A stretch of 64,000 nt of DNA from Penelope pileata (taxonomy: Eukaryota > Chordata > Aves > Galliformes > Cracidae), in the NCBI GenBank assembly GCA_013396635.1, contig WBMW01004135.1, forward strand, positions 1,019,732-1,083,731, given 5' to 3'. This document shows, in pieces, positions 49,150 through 59,816 of the stretch. The position numbers were made by a program, and so were the translations under genes. Position 1 is the stretch's first letter, and the number at the start of each line of letters is the position of its first letter. The notes beneath the pieces are model-generated. The model did not search any database and had not been told where the DNA came from. It saw only the letters and a program-made list of their open reading frames with translations.

Positions 49150-49880
49150 TATGATATTTTGTTAGTACTGAGAGGCTTTGTGGGTGAGAAACAAGTCCCC
49201 CAAGGCAGCATATACTTTGGATATGACTTCCTTACACCTCCTTTCCAGGCTTTCTTATGCCTGCTTTCATGTGTCACTGCTTGTACCACACTGGCACAGC
49301 TCAGGATGCCTTCTGTCCCAGCCAGGGCTGTCAGCTTTGTGCCTCGTGGTAATGGTCTGCCGTAAGCAGGAGCTGACAACATTTCTTCAGTCTGTAAGCT
49401 CTGTACCCTGTCAGAGCGGGCCATCAGAAGTGGCTTTGAACTCACTGGCAACTGACACGTGCCCCAGATTTTCTGAAGAGTGTTGGAGGATTTGGCAATG
49501 CTCCAAGATTTCATTTGCGGAGAGCTCATCGTGCCCTTCTGTGCCAGCCAACACTTGGAGGCAGTGCATGAAGAATTGACTAGAACGCTTGCCATGACAG
49601 CTATAAATTGTCCCAGTTTTTCAGGCATACAAAAGAGTAATGACAACTGTGTTGTAGACGTTTGCTTTTGTGTGAAGTCAGATGTCGCCTTCATTCCAAA
49701 CACACTGCATTCATCTCCCCAGGGCTCCCCAGCTTGTGCTCGGCAGACGTGCCTTTCCAAGGCAGCACGCTGCCAAGGTAGCAGAGGTTCTTTACCCATG
49801 TCAGTGCTCCATTGTTGACTGCCTTTATATGCTTGCCATCAAGGCATTTCTTTTTAATGTTGGCATTTGTCCTACCTAGG
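49150..49880 (-). pseudogene. Decayed non-LTR retrotransposon reverse transcriptase, C-terminal part
   Basis: Read on the minus strand in changing frames, the block contains the ordered signature of a LINE reverse-transcriptase C-terminus. Near 49835-49860 is an ...LDGKHIKAVNN segment, then LCYLGSVLP (YLGS at 49769-49780). VYNTVVITLLYA follows at 49624-49659, next to KTGTIY in place of ETWTVY. Then come a QFFMHCLQVLAG stretch and NEILEHCQ (49492-49515) with LGHV further on. Family members read V.G..L..V..F.YLGS, then K.VY..VV..TLLYG.ETWT.Y, then F...CLR.ILGI, then NTEVLERA and LRW.GHV. Several frame changes and stops show it is dead. The endonuclease and catalytic YADD regions are absent. The clade is unresolved (RTE-like possible), but it differs from the CR1 pieces around it. 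The 245-codon minus frame 49062-49799 covers it in another frame. Confidence 0.75.
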
Positions 49881-49984
49881 CAGCTAGTATGATCAGAATA
49901 TTTTTATGTATGCTACTGGGAAATGATTGCTAGAAAACTGTAGGTTGCAGGCCAGCAGCTCTAGAATTTTTTCCCTCAGAGAGC

Positions 49985-50062
49985 CTTGTGAGAATGGCCA
50001 TAGTGGATCAGACCAAACTGTGGTAGTTGGAGATCTAGCCAGTTCTTCTCATCTTTAGTTAT
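49985..50062 (-). mobile_element. Probable CR1 LINE 3' end fragment, minus strand
   Basis: 'AGAATGGCCATAGTGGATCA' then GACCAAACTGTGGTAGTTGG and AGATCTAGCCAGTTCTTCTC. This is the reverse complement of a CR1 3' end of the type 'gactgggctagatggaccattggtctgacccagtatggccattctt'. The element therefore points left, ending about 100 bases from the reverse-transcriptase remnant, which is on the same strand. The two look like separate families, so neighbourhood may be coincidence. Confidence 0.65.
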
Positions 50063-50889
50063 CACTTATTTATATGCTTGAATGAATAGATCAAACTAGA
50101 AGCAGATATTTGTTGAGAAGAAAACAAGGGCTTCTGTTTCACAGCCTGTAGAAATGAGAAATGAATCCATTCAATAGGCTTTCACAAGTGACTTAAAGAG
50201 GTACAATCCAACCCAAGCAGTATGAGAAATTACGTTATCTCCAAATTCTATCAAATGTCAGGAAGATGTGTATATATGGGGGCCACAGAAACAGATTATT
50301 CTAGTCTAATTGCACGTTATCTATTGTTAATCTAATTGTGGGCTATGGAGTTCAGTCCACATCCCTTCTTAACTTACATGATCGCAGTGTAACTGTACTA
50401 TGGACGTATGTATGTGTGCGTGTCTAAATCTACATTTTTACTAGGAAGAAATAGTTTATTTAATGAATGCCATCATCTTCATAGGCAGGATCCTCATCAT
50501 TTTCTCAGATGTCATCTTCAGACTTGAAGATTTTATTTGTTCACTCAGCTGGATTGCTCCTAGCAGTGCAATATTGGAAATTTGAGCTGTGCCACGATAA
50601 GCATATGATGTCACTTCTCTTCCTTGATTAAAGAAGTATAATTCTCAAGATCTGATTTCTGGAGTGCGTAATACATTTAAAAATCATTTCTAGGGTTGAA
50701 GTCTTAGCTTGTACAAATTGATGAGGCTGTATAATCTTAAATATGTTATAGACATTCAGGATGTACTGGATAAGTACGGCACTGTCAACTAAACTAACAA
50801 TATTTCCGTGAGTTTTAGGCCTCCTTTTAAACCACAACACTAGTTCAACATTTTGCTATGATTTTTTTCCTAAACCATATGGGTCTCAT
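50063..50889. other. Unique AT-rich sequence
   Basis: No gene or repeat recognised. GTATGTATGTGTGCGTGTC at about 50407 is a tiny TATG/TG microsatellite. Confidence 0.4.
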
Positions 50890-51015
50890 TTTCATCTCCC
50901 AATACTGCTTATGTACAGATGCAACACTACTGAGTTCAATGGAGTTATGTTTTGATTTAAACAGGTGTCAGGTCTCAGTCTAACATGGCACTTAAGCACA
51001 TGCTTAACTTGAAAG
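50890..51015. repeat. Old amniote interspersed repeat ('TTGA(C/G)TTCAATGG' / 'AAGCACATGCTTAA' type)
   Basis: 'ACTGAGTTCAATGGAGTTAT', then AAACAGGTGTCAGGTCTCAG, then CTTAAGCACATGCTTAAC. These words, in this order, are those of a high-copy repeat in birds, turtles and crocodilians built around 'cattgacttcaatggagt' and 'cttaagcacgtgcttaac'. TTAAGCA (50992-50998) and TGCTTAA (51001-51007) form exact inverted arms around CA. I recognise the pattern but do not assign a family name. It is distinct from CR1 3' ends. Confidence 0.55.
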
Positions 51016-51189
51016 CAGGAATTTGCTAATACAACTTCTGATTCTGCTCTTAAAAATATTCACTATCTGCTTGAATGCTTACTACTATAAATATGGGAAT
51101 CAAGAAAATAATTACTTTGCTTCAGCCACTCAAGAGATCAAATATTTGCTCTAAAATAATTCCCACAAATCTACAAGGAAAACTTTTAT

Positions 51190-52000
51190 GCACAAAACAA
51201 CAGTAATGTTTGGGGTGAACAGAAACTGTTTGTATAAATTCATTTTTAAATTCTCTTCAAGGAGGAGGAAATTGAATCAACCCGGACAGTTTTTTGAATG
51301 GCACATTTTACCATTTATGATCTTTTTGAAATGACATTTTGATTTCAATTTTAATGAAATTAATCATGTTAGGAATTGTTTCTCTCCCTCTCTGGCAAGC
51401 CAATTACTGTATGCTACCAGAAATTACAGATTGTCATAGCAAGATTTTAAACTTAGCTTGGTAGTGGAATATAGCACTGCTAAAACAGAGTACTACTGAC
51501 AGATGTATTCTGAGCATCTCCAGAAAACTGAGCAATATCCAGCCAAAAACTGTGTTTTGTTGGGAATTCATAAATTAGTAATGCAAATTATGGTGTCTTA
51601 GTTAATTCAAGTGAATTCAAGTGCTTCCTAAGTGCAGGGTGTCAGTTGAAAGTGTTTGGTGATTCATTCTCTGCGTACCATTAAGCAACACCTCTTTGTT
51701 CATTTTGCTACAAATGTAGAATACAGTAATTACATTATTTAAATCCATAAAGCTTAGTTGAAATCAGTGTAAAATTCAGAACTGAGGTTGAATTTCTCAG
51801 TGTATCAGACAGTTTAAAAAAAATTCATCTTTTCTCTGGAAAACATCCTTATGGAAAAAACCCTAAAAATATTTTCATCGCATTTAAATTTAAATGGTAA
51901 TTATGTGGGTTAATTTATTCACTCCTCTTTTATTTGTGGAGTTGCTCTATTGATAAAGATGAGATGGCTTCATTAGGGTTGTCATTTTTTGGGATGGGAA
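51190..52000. promoter_or_regulatory. Candidate conserved non-coding element (AT-rich)
   Basis: A long repeat-free AT-rich stretch with homeodomain and NKX-type motifs. TTTCAATTTTAATG and AAATTAATCATG lie at 51334-51369. AATTCAAGTG is doubled in tandem at 51604-51623, giving two TCAAGTG sites exactly ten bases apart. A perfect 14-base palindrome ATTTAAATTTAAAT lies at 51882-51895, followed by GGTAATTATG, GTTAATTTATTC and a TTGATAAAGATGAG GATA word. No coding frame of note. The phased NKX pair and palindrome are direct observations; constraint and activity are inferred. Confidence 0.33.
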
Positions 52001-54329
52001 AGACTGGGTTGAAGCTAGTAACATCAGCCTGATGTTCTTCAAATCTCTCCATAAGTCAGCTTTTTCAAGCAGTTTTGCTCCTTTTTCTGTCCCAGGTTCT
52101 TCCTCATCCAGACAGTCATGTTGCATACATGCTGTGTTGTACCCAGACAGGTGCTCAGGGGGACTGAGCAGTCCCCTTCTTGAAGAAATTCAGACAAGCA
52201 AAAGGCTGGTTGGTTTGCTTGAGTGCTGTGTTCTGTATTGGTGGGGGATATTTTTACTAACAGCTTTAGGAATCTCCAGATTCTTCATCTATCTTGAGCT
52301 TGGGCTATCTTGAGATCTTAGAATCATCCTTTCTCTGTGAAGTCTCTGTAGTCCAGTGTTTGGGGATCCTTCCTTCAATTCACAAGTTAACAGGTACCTG
52401 GTAGATCTGGTTTGCATGTGTAAATGTTTGTGCAGAAATGCAAGGATTTCTACATATGAAAATAGGTAAAGGAATATCTCTGCAAATTCTTGTTTCAGTT
52501 GGTCTGATGCCAGCTATTGTACTGTATTGAGTAATATTTCATGCATGATTGTCCAACAAAACAGCTCAGGCTGAGCCTATGAAGCTGGACAACATAAGGC
52601 CTGTTCAAAGTTTTGATGAAAGTGTTAGAAGCATGTTCAGTTCCCTGGTTCACTGTCAGAAACTTCGTAACACAGATCTGCCAGTTTATAGCCCTGACAC
52701 AAATCTGTAGAGCAAGCAAAATGAAAGCTCCTACGCTGGAAGAAGCTCAATGCTCTCAAATCATGACTGTCACTAAGGTGTTATCTTGAGTTCTGTGGGC
52801 AAGGAAGCTCCTGGTGTCCCATATCACTTTGGTGTGACGAAATATAAAGGAGAACAATTCCTGCGACTCAAACACACCACCAAATGTAGAGAGTTTGTTT
52901 ACATGGATGCTATCTGTAATCACTGATGGGAGAGGAATTAAAGTCAGCAATAATTTAAGTATTTAACATTGTTTGCCAGAGTTCTCTCTTGGGAGGATAA
53001 CAGGGGAGATTGTACAGCTGTTACATTAAAGGTTATGTCTTCCTGATGGTAGCATCCTCTGCAGTTAAACAGGCTTCCCGAAGTTATTCATGTAAAGCCT
53101 TTCTGTTTTTACTGTAGCAGGTGTGGTTTTGAGATTCTAGAAGACTGTTTGCTACTTGAGGGATGGAGAATGGATACCAGACAGCCATTGCTATGCTGCA
53201 GGAACCAGGCCTGATGTGGCCCTGTCTGCCCTTCAGGTGGGATGTCCTAGTGAGGCACTAACCCCAGTGCTTTCCAGGCTGGGGAGCGGTATCCAGGTGG
53301 CAGGTGACAAATGGGCACAAAGCAGATGCCAGCATCCTTATCTCATGGTGTAGGCTTCTCAGTTCCTGTTAACATAGCTGTGTTCACCTGGCCTCAGATC
53401 TTCAATTAGATGTGGTGATCTGGATCACAGGAAGTGGGAAAGCAGTGAGCATTGTGGTTGTGCAGCTATGTACATGTCCCTGCTTTCATCTCTTATGGTC
53501 CAAATGAGGCAGCACAAGGAATATTTTCAGGAGTGACGTGATGCTGTTAGCACCTTTGAGATCTTCTGCTTGGGTTCTGCAAGCCCTGACTTGCAGGTGA
53601 GCCCTTGGTGCCTGTTCTTTGCCTTTGGCCTTCCCCTGAGAAAGACAAGAAGGCAGCTCCATGTGCCAGGCATTAACCTGGGAGCTTGACTGGAGAAAAA
53701 CATGTCCCATTTGTGCAGTTCAGTGCAACAGGAAAACATCTGCCCCTCATGTCATGTGACATGAGGTGATTTGTGAGTCTATATCAGCTGGGTTCAATTT
53801 TTGATCTTGGAAGGAGCCCAAGCCAGAGAAAGCTGTCTGCATGCTGTGCTGTCCAGCCTGCAGAGCACGCAGAGACCAGTGGGCTGCAGAGATCCTGCAT
53901 CCTGGATGTTTTCTGGAGGCACTTGGACACTCCCAGCCCCTCCCCACCCTCCTCTCACTGTTAACAATAACCAGACTTCGCCACTTGCTTGCAGTATCTA
54001 AAAGAGGAGACCTCAAACTGAATGTTTCCCATAATTTGGCTGATAAGGAAGTTTCTATTGTTTCAGCCTTGCTGTGATTCATCTGTGAAATGTTTTTTTT
54101 CTCTTTATGATTTGGTGGGTTTTTAGTTTGGTTGTTTTTCTTTACGTCTGCAAAACTTTTAATTTCTATAATAATATTCTGTTTGGTGGTGAGTTATATG
54201 GAAGAAACAAGTCAGAGTGAAATCAGTTCCAACCCCAGCCTCGCACGCAGCAACTAGACAGGGCTGAAGTGCTGTTGTATCCTGTAGACAGCCAGAAGAC
54301 CTTGCAGGTGAAATTTTCAAGTGCACTTG
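52001..54329. other. Unique sequence, no supported gene
   Basis: Frames of 62-111 codons overlap on both strands between 53486 and 54082 where GC content is higher. No domain is recognised. No clear repeat. Confidence 0.45.
53932..53949 (-). other. Potential short-loop G-quadruplex (minus strand) / i-motif
   Basis: CCCAGCCCCTCCCCACCC: four C-runs separated by loops of 2, 1 and 1 bases. The minus strand therefore carries GGG-T-GGGG-A-GGGG-CT-GGG, a class expected to fold very stably. It lies in an ordinary unique stretch with no identified promoter. Confidence 0.75.
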
Positions 54330-54425
54330 CTCCCTGCTTTGGCCTGACTTAACTTCTGTGGAAGCCAATGATAGTTTTATCACTGACTTCACGCCAGCAG
54401 AATTAGGCAGCTCTGTGGAATAATG
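54330..54425. repeat. Second copy of the old amniote 'TGACTTCAATGG' repeat
   Basis: 'CTGACTTAACTTCTGTGGAA', GCCAATGATAGTTTTATC, then ACTGACTTCACGCCAGCAG and AATTAGGC. This corresponds to the common sauropsid string 'ctgacttcaatggaagccaatgggagttttgccattgacttcagtgggagcagaattaggcc'. Divergence is moderate. The overlapping 142-codon minus frame (54159-54587) runs through it and is therefore not credible as a gene. Confidence 0.55.
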
Positions 54426-55820
54426 CAGGCTCATAATCCCAAAACATTCATTTCTGGGCTGTGGTTGATGTTGAAACACTTGAGTTCTGTCAGACTCTGA
54501 CCAGGGACTTTGTGAAGAGCAACAGGAGGACAAGGGAGGAAAGGGACTCTTGCTGGGGCAGCTGAACATCTCCTGCAGAGGATGCATGTTGGGTCTGAGA
54601 TGTGCCGAGGGCTTACTGTGAAGGGCTATGGGGAACGGGAAGCAGAAATTAATGTGCCTGGGCCTGTATACAAAATCTGAATTCCTCTACCTCAGAGTCC
54701 TTAAAACAGGAGCCTGTAGGCCTTGGCACTTAATTAGTCTATAGGCAGATCTTCTTCAACTGCTTAGTGGCCAGACTTGCCTTGGTGAAAGGAGATAAGT
54801 GAAAATGGAACATAGAATGTAATGTGTGTGATTTTGGAATTTTAAAATGTCAAGATGCTTGCACAGGACCCTGAATTGTGATTTAAGCTGTCAAGGAGGC
54901 AAAATGGGAAGGGAAAGCACCCAAAGTTTGCCAGCACAAGCAGCAAGGGAAAAAGAAGTTTGGACCTAGTTTCTCCACTGTAACTTCAGAGTAGGTAAAG
55001 CAACCTGTAGACTGGTACAACTTGGACTGGTACATTTTTTCTCTGGGACCAAGAAACTTTTGTCCAGCTAAATAAGAAGAGAGCAGGAAAATAAGAAACC
55101 AGCAGGAAACATCTGTATCATCTTTTTGGAAAGTACATAGCACAACAAGATCTCAGCCCTTTGCTGTAACCATAGTGAGTTAGGAAAGTTAACAGTTGCA
55201 TTCAGGGTATGTAGAAGTAACCTGTTTTTTCCCCTATCCAGCTGTATTTGCAATTGTAATCACCATTGTTCTGTTGCAAATTTGCATTGACAGTTTTTAA
55301 TTAAAGTAGATTTTTTCTGGCAGGTCCCAATCATGTTGTTAATTAATTAGGCTTCAGAATCTGCTCCAGTGCCATAACATTGGTGCATGACTGTTATGCT
55401 TCCTTGATATGAGTGAGAAAGAAATCTGTTTTTGTGTCACTGTCTGTAGATGACAGGATTTCTCAGAAAGAGCTCAGATTTGTTAGCTTGAAAGAAGGAA
55501 AAACAAACATGAAAAACCCAACGTTTTCAGCTACTGACAGCTATCTTCCCTGTGGTGCTCTTTTCTGAAAACTGCAGCTCAAAACTCACCCAAACAAAGC
55601 AATACAGCAATACCCAGCACTAAAGGTTGAATTGTCTTGCAGCCTTCATGATGTGGGCTGCCCTGGTGCTCCCTCACAGTTTTCACCTATCAAACCTAAG
55701 TTCAGTCCTCTGCCACCACTAGAAATTGATGTCTCAGCATCACACTTCACAGCACGGACCAAGCTTGAACTTTGGGGACTTGTGCATGGAAGGATGTGGG
55801 GGAAGACCAACCATGTATGT
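54426..55820. other. Unique sequence
   Basis: No gene and no clear repeat. T-rich patches occur but nothing is recognised. The 86-codon minus frame at 54883-55143 is not similar to anything known to me. Confidence 0.42.
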
Positions 55821-55976
55821 CAGTGGTTTTCAGCCTGTGAAGCAGACTTCTAGGAATGGGGCAAAATCAAATTACACTGTATGATATGGGATCCCACATG
55901 AATTTTCTAAATATTCTTTGCCCCCACTGGAAAATTGTTCAGAATCCTCAAACAGGAAGAAGTTGAAAGCTCCTAC
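55821..55976 (+). mobile_element. Doubtful hAT-type DNA transposon remnant
   Basis: CAGTGGTTTTCAGCCTGTGA at 55821 matches the terminal inverted repeat style 'cagtggttctcaacctgtgg' of Charlie-like hAT elements. About 140 bases on, AAGTTGAAAGCTCCTAC could be a much-eroded opposite end (expected form 'aggttgagaaccactg'). The body shows no recognisable coding. The first match may be chance; a profile search is required. Confidence 0.25.
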
Positions 55977-56247
55977 CCTAATATAAAGGAAGCAATTCAT
56001 GCATCTGTTCCTGTTTCTACCAAGCCAGAATAGCAATATTTTTCTACAGCAATAATGATGAAAATTACGTTTGATCACAGTAATGCTTTAGTCCAAGTAA
56101 TGAGTTAAAATCTGTGATTATTTGAAATTTGTATTGTTAAAATAAAATACTGTGGGACACTGAGACATTTTTACAAAAGATTTTTTTTGTTTCTATTAAG
56201 CAAAGGAAAGCCCTATTTACAGATTAGATAATAGAGAAGCAGGGGGG

Positions 56248-56258
56248 AAAAAAAAAAA
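56248..56258. repeat. G6A11 homopolymer junction
   Basis: Six G (56242-56247) run into eleven A (56248-56258) and then GGG. A short homopolymer tract with no attached element. Confidence 0.85.
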
Positions 56259-56317
56259 GGGTTAGCAAAATAACATTTGAGACTTTATTTCAAATGCAGG
56301 CTCAGTTGTTATCCTTC

Positions 56318-56347
56318 CATCAAAGGATCTCAAAATGCCTTTAAGCT
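56318..56347. repeat. Possible old amniote repeat word ('ATCTCAAARYGCTTTA')
   Basis: 'CATCAAAGGATCTCAAAATG' and CCTTTAAGC resemble the vertebrate repeat string 'catggatctcaaagcgctttacaa'. A related word lies at 4946. Only about 30 bases match. The minus-strand frame 56262-56651 (129 codons) covers it and is not recognised. Confidence 0.28.
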
Positions 56348-56847
56348 GCTGGCATCTGCCCCAGAACTTACCTTTGCTGTAGGCATTCTTAAGCCCTTGA
56401 GAAGCTACGATGTAGGCAGTGGGTGACTTTTCACTCAAGGTTATTCTGCAAGTCAGGAGCAGGGATAGGCAGACTGTTCTATACGTGCTACGTGCTCTGG
56501 AAAAGCATTTGGTTACCACAGCCATGCATGTGGGAGGGGAGAGGGGAAGGACATCTGTGAACATCACCACAAGAAAGGATCCCAGCGTCACAGGACTCCA
56601 GGCAACACAAAACAATTTCCTAATCTGAAATGAGAAACACTGAATCACCAAGTTATCTTACGGTAACACAGTGTAATGTTGTTCCCTTCCATGTGTTCAC
56701 TTCTTGTACCATTCATTTGAATCTATATTTATATATAATTAATTGACTTTTTCTTCTTGTATCTTTCTTCCTAACATGATGGAGCATGTCTGTGTGGTGA
56801 TACTATGAATCATAGTGGGGAAACACTACTGCTGTAGTAGTACTATT

Positions 56848-56873
56848 AAAAAAAAATAATAAAAAAAAAAAAA
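56848..56873. repeat. A-rich tract
   Basis: A9-TAAT-A13: two A runs separated by TAAT. No retroposon body is visible to the left. Confidence 0.9.
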
Positions 56874-59816
56874 GGTGTAAATGCAGGTTCAGGTGAATGT
56901 CAGGTGAAATTAAAGTGGACTTTATTTCTAGATTGTTAACATTAGCCCCACTGACAGCTCTGAAACTGGGCAACATAGAAATCAGGAACCTCGGCTCCTA
57001 GTGGCTTGGAAATTGACTTGGCATTATCTTTTTATGAGAAGGCATGAGAAAATGTTCATTTCTGTCCAGATCTCCTGTAAAAATCTCAGATGTAAAAGTA
57101 GCAGTGCCAGTGCTGAAACGTCTTCAAAGCTGAAATGTATGTTTGATGTTTAAAAAAAAGAAATCACCAAACCCTAAAATCAGCCACTGGCTTTCAAAAA
57201 GAACACTTGATTTTTTTTTTTTTTACTTTGCAAGTATTTAAAGAACAGCCATGGCTTTATAATGAAAAAGGACAAAATTTAATGCCTATTCTGATAGCTG
57301 GGGGATGACAGTTTTTGCAAGGTACAAGCATGCAATGCCTTCATCAGAGGAGAGTCATTCTTCGTGTTGGAAGATGAAGGGTGAATATCTCAGTCCTCTA
57401 GTATAACTTCCTCACTACACCGAATTAATAGCTTTGCTAATTACATGACTACAGTTAACGTAAATGCAGAAAATAATTGTAAATGCATTCAGTCTTTGTT
57501 GGGTTGGATGGTTAGCAGCTTTTCAGGAAAAAAAGATGTTTTTAATGAAGGTTTCATATTTCAGGTTCTGCATGTAACCTACAACAACAAACAAACACCA
57601 GCAAACAGAAAACAATTGCTTTATGACCTTCTCCTACAGCTGAATTGCCCACATAACACCACCTCTTGTGAGTCACACAAATGATTCAGCACTTGGGAGT
57701 AGCAGCATAAATCCAGTGGTGTAATGTTTTCTGTTCACATGCAAATCAGAGAACACTGTGTTTATTTTCAGAGGTAGCAACCTGCTAAAGAATGGCTTTT
57801 CCTCACTATGTGCTGTCACTGCTGAATAGTGAGTGCTGAGACCTGCCCACAACTTGTGGAGGATGGAGAGTCCCAGAGCAATTCTGATCTTTGGCTGCCT
57901 TCAGGGTGTTGGGCAAGGGAATTATTCTCACTTTTTCTCCAGATGGGCTCCCCACCCATGCTTCTAACTGACAGCTCAACTTGAAAGAGTTCACCCACAG
58001 GAAGCTATTAAAGTGATGATCATTCTTGTGGTTTATGCATTGATACAAAAATTCTTGGTTTCAGAAAAAAGCTGTGGTAATTTTCTTAACTTCTTCCTCC
58101 TCTTAAGTAAACTCGGGAAAAGTCCCAATGAAGGTGGTTGACTGTGTTGGATAATTAAAGGATAAATCTTTTTCAGCATATCAGATTTGTGAACACTGTA
58201 AACATGCACTTAGGCAGTTAAAGCATTATGCTTCACAGCACAGTCAAATACATAGCTGTGTTAGGATAAGGCTTATGTCAGCCAAAGCATGTGGTAAAAT
58301 TCAGTGCAGAAAACTTTATGCCCTGGCTTTACCACTGTTAAATAAAGAGCATTTTCTTCAAATTTCCCTGGAACCTGGAAGTTGTCTCACCTCACCAGAA
58401 GACTGTGTGGTTTCTGCTTTTCAGGAGAAAAAGAACACAGCAAGGCTGAGATGAACAATTGGGAATGTTTTCCAAGAGAAGAGATGGAAAAATGCTTGGA
58501 AATGAGTTTGATTGCATTTGAAGTATGGCAATGGCATGCAGCCGAGATCAGGATGTTCTGTGACAGTGAGAAGATGGTCTGACATGAAAGAAAGCTGATT
58601 CTAAATTAGTCTTTGGTCTCAGAAGTGAACTGGGCAGCTACTCCCAGCTACATAAGGAGGTTGATCTGTTGAAGCAGGTCAAGAGGGCCAAAAATATCTG
58701 GACAGAGTCTGTTCTGAACATCATAACAGTGCTGAAAAGAATCACTGAGATTCAATGACTCACCTAGGCCAGAGTCTTAAAAGTTAAGACTCTAAAAAAT
58801 AGGACAGAATCCTGCAGCAAGGTCTTCTAAATACCATCCTGTGAATGGTCTACATTCAGGCAGGAACAACATGACACAAATAAAAGAAACACTACTAAGA
58901 TTATTATGGAGCCATTGTTGTGCAAGGCTAATTAATACTTAATCTGTGGGTCACATCAATCTTAGAAGTCTTTTGCAATGTTTAGATGGGAAAACTGAAT
59001 TATTGAAGAACACACGTGAGTTCAGAGTCTGGCCTGTAGGTCACATCCTAATATCTCAGAGCTAGGTTATAGATCTCTGATATATGGCTTGCTATTAACA
59101 TACTGATAAGTTGTTTGTTTTTCAAATTGAAATGCTTCCTTGGAAAGTGTTGCCAGGTAAATGACTGATGTATGTCTTGTGGTGACAATCCAGGAATGTT
59201 CCAATTCCTGTCTTCTATAGTTTCAGTAGGTTAGTCAAAAGAGGACTTGAAGAGGTGAAGTCTGAGATAAAGAGATCATAAATCAGATTAAGGAAGCGTC
59301 TGCAGAAGCCTTTCCATAACTGTTCCAGTTCTCTAATATGTTTAACTCCAGGAAGCAACTTGATGGGTAACCCTTATATCATACTTAGAACAAGTAATTT
59401 TGCCTGAATTGAATTCAGTGTTGAAAAGGGGAATTATCCACTCCAAAACCTTATCCTCGTCATCTGACTTGCATTTTACAAAGTAATTCATCTTTTCCTT
59501 TTTCTGCCTCCAACAAAGGTGTTAGTTGCTGTGTAGTTTAAGAGTCTAGAGATGACTCACAAAATAGTAATAACCTCTTTTTCTTACTTTTCTTTAGTAA
59601 GAGGATTTTTTGATATCCAATTAAAGCTCTGCTCCAGCAGAATGTGGTAGGGCTCTGCCATCTTTATCTTTTAAGATTGTTTCCTAAGGAAGTGAGAAGC
59701 ATGCCATTACATGCTCCATATGTCTATTTTTCTCCGTCCCCCCTACAATCCCACAGTGTTAATCTACTGATTTATTTTAATCACAAGTATAACAGAGGAT
59801 TGCAGATTCAAAAATA
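56874..59816. other. Unique sequence, no supported gene
   Basis: Nearly 3 kb. A 14-base T run lies at 57211-57224. 'TTTAGATGGGAAAACTGAAT' at 58981-59000 resembles the MIR centre but the match fades. 'GCAGGTCAAGAGGGCC' at 58674 hints at CR1 coding but is too short. Frames are small and unrecognised. Confidence 0.42.

Noticed and set aside
49062..49799. 245-codon minus-strand open frame, the longest in the window
   Set aside because: It overlies a decayed LINE reverse transcriptase whose conserved motifs lie in other frames; the peptide itself has no recognisable domain.
54159..54587. 142-codon minus-strand frame
   Set aside because: Overlaps an old interspersed repeat at 54330-54425.
56262..56651. 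129-codon minus-strand frame
   Set aside because: No domain recognised; overlaps a possible old repeat word and an opposite frame.
58975..59050. MIR-like string 'GATGGGAAAACTGAA'
   Set aside because: Too short; the cacag/aggtca and gattcgaac parts are missing.
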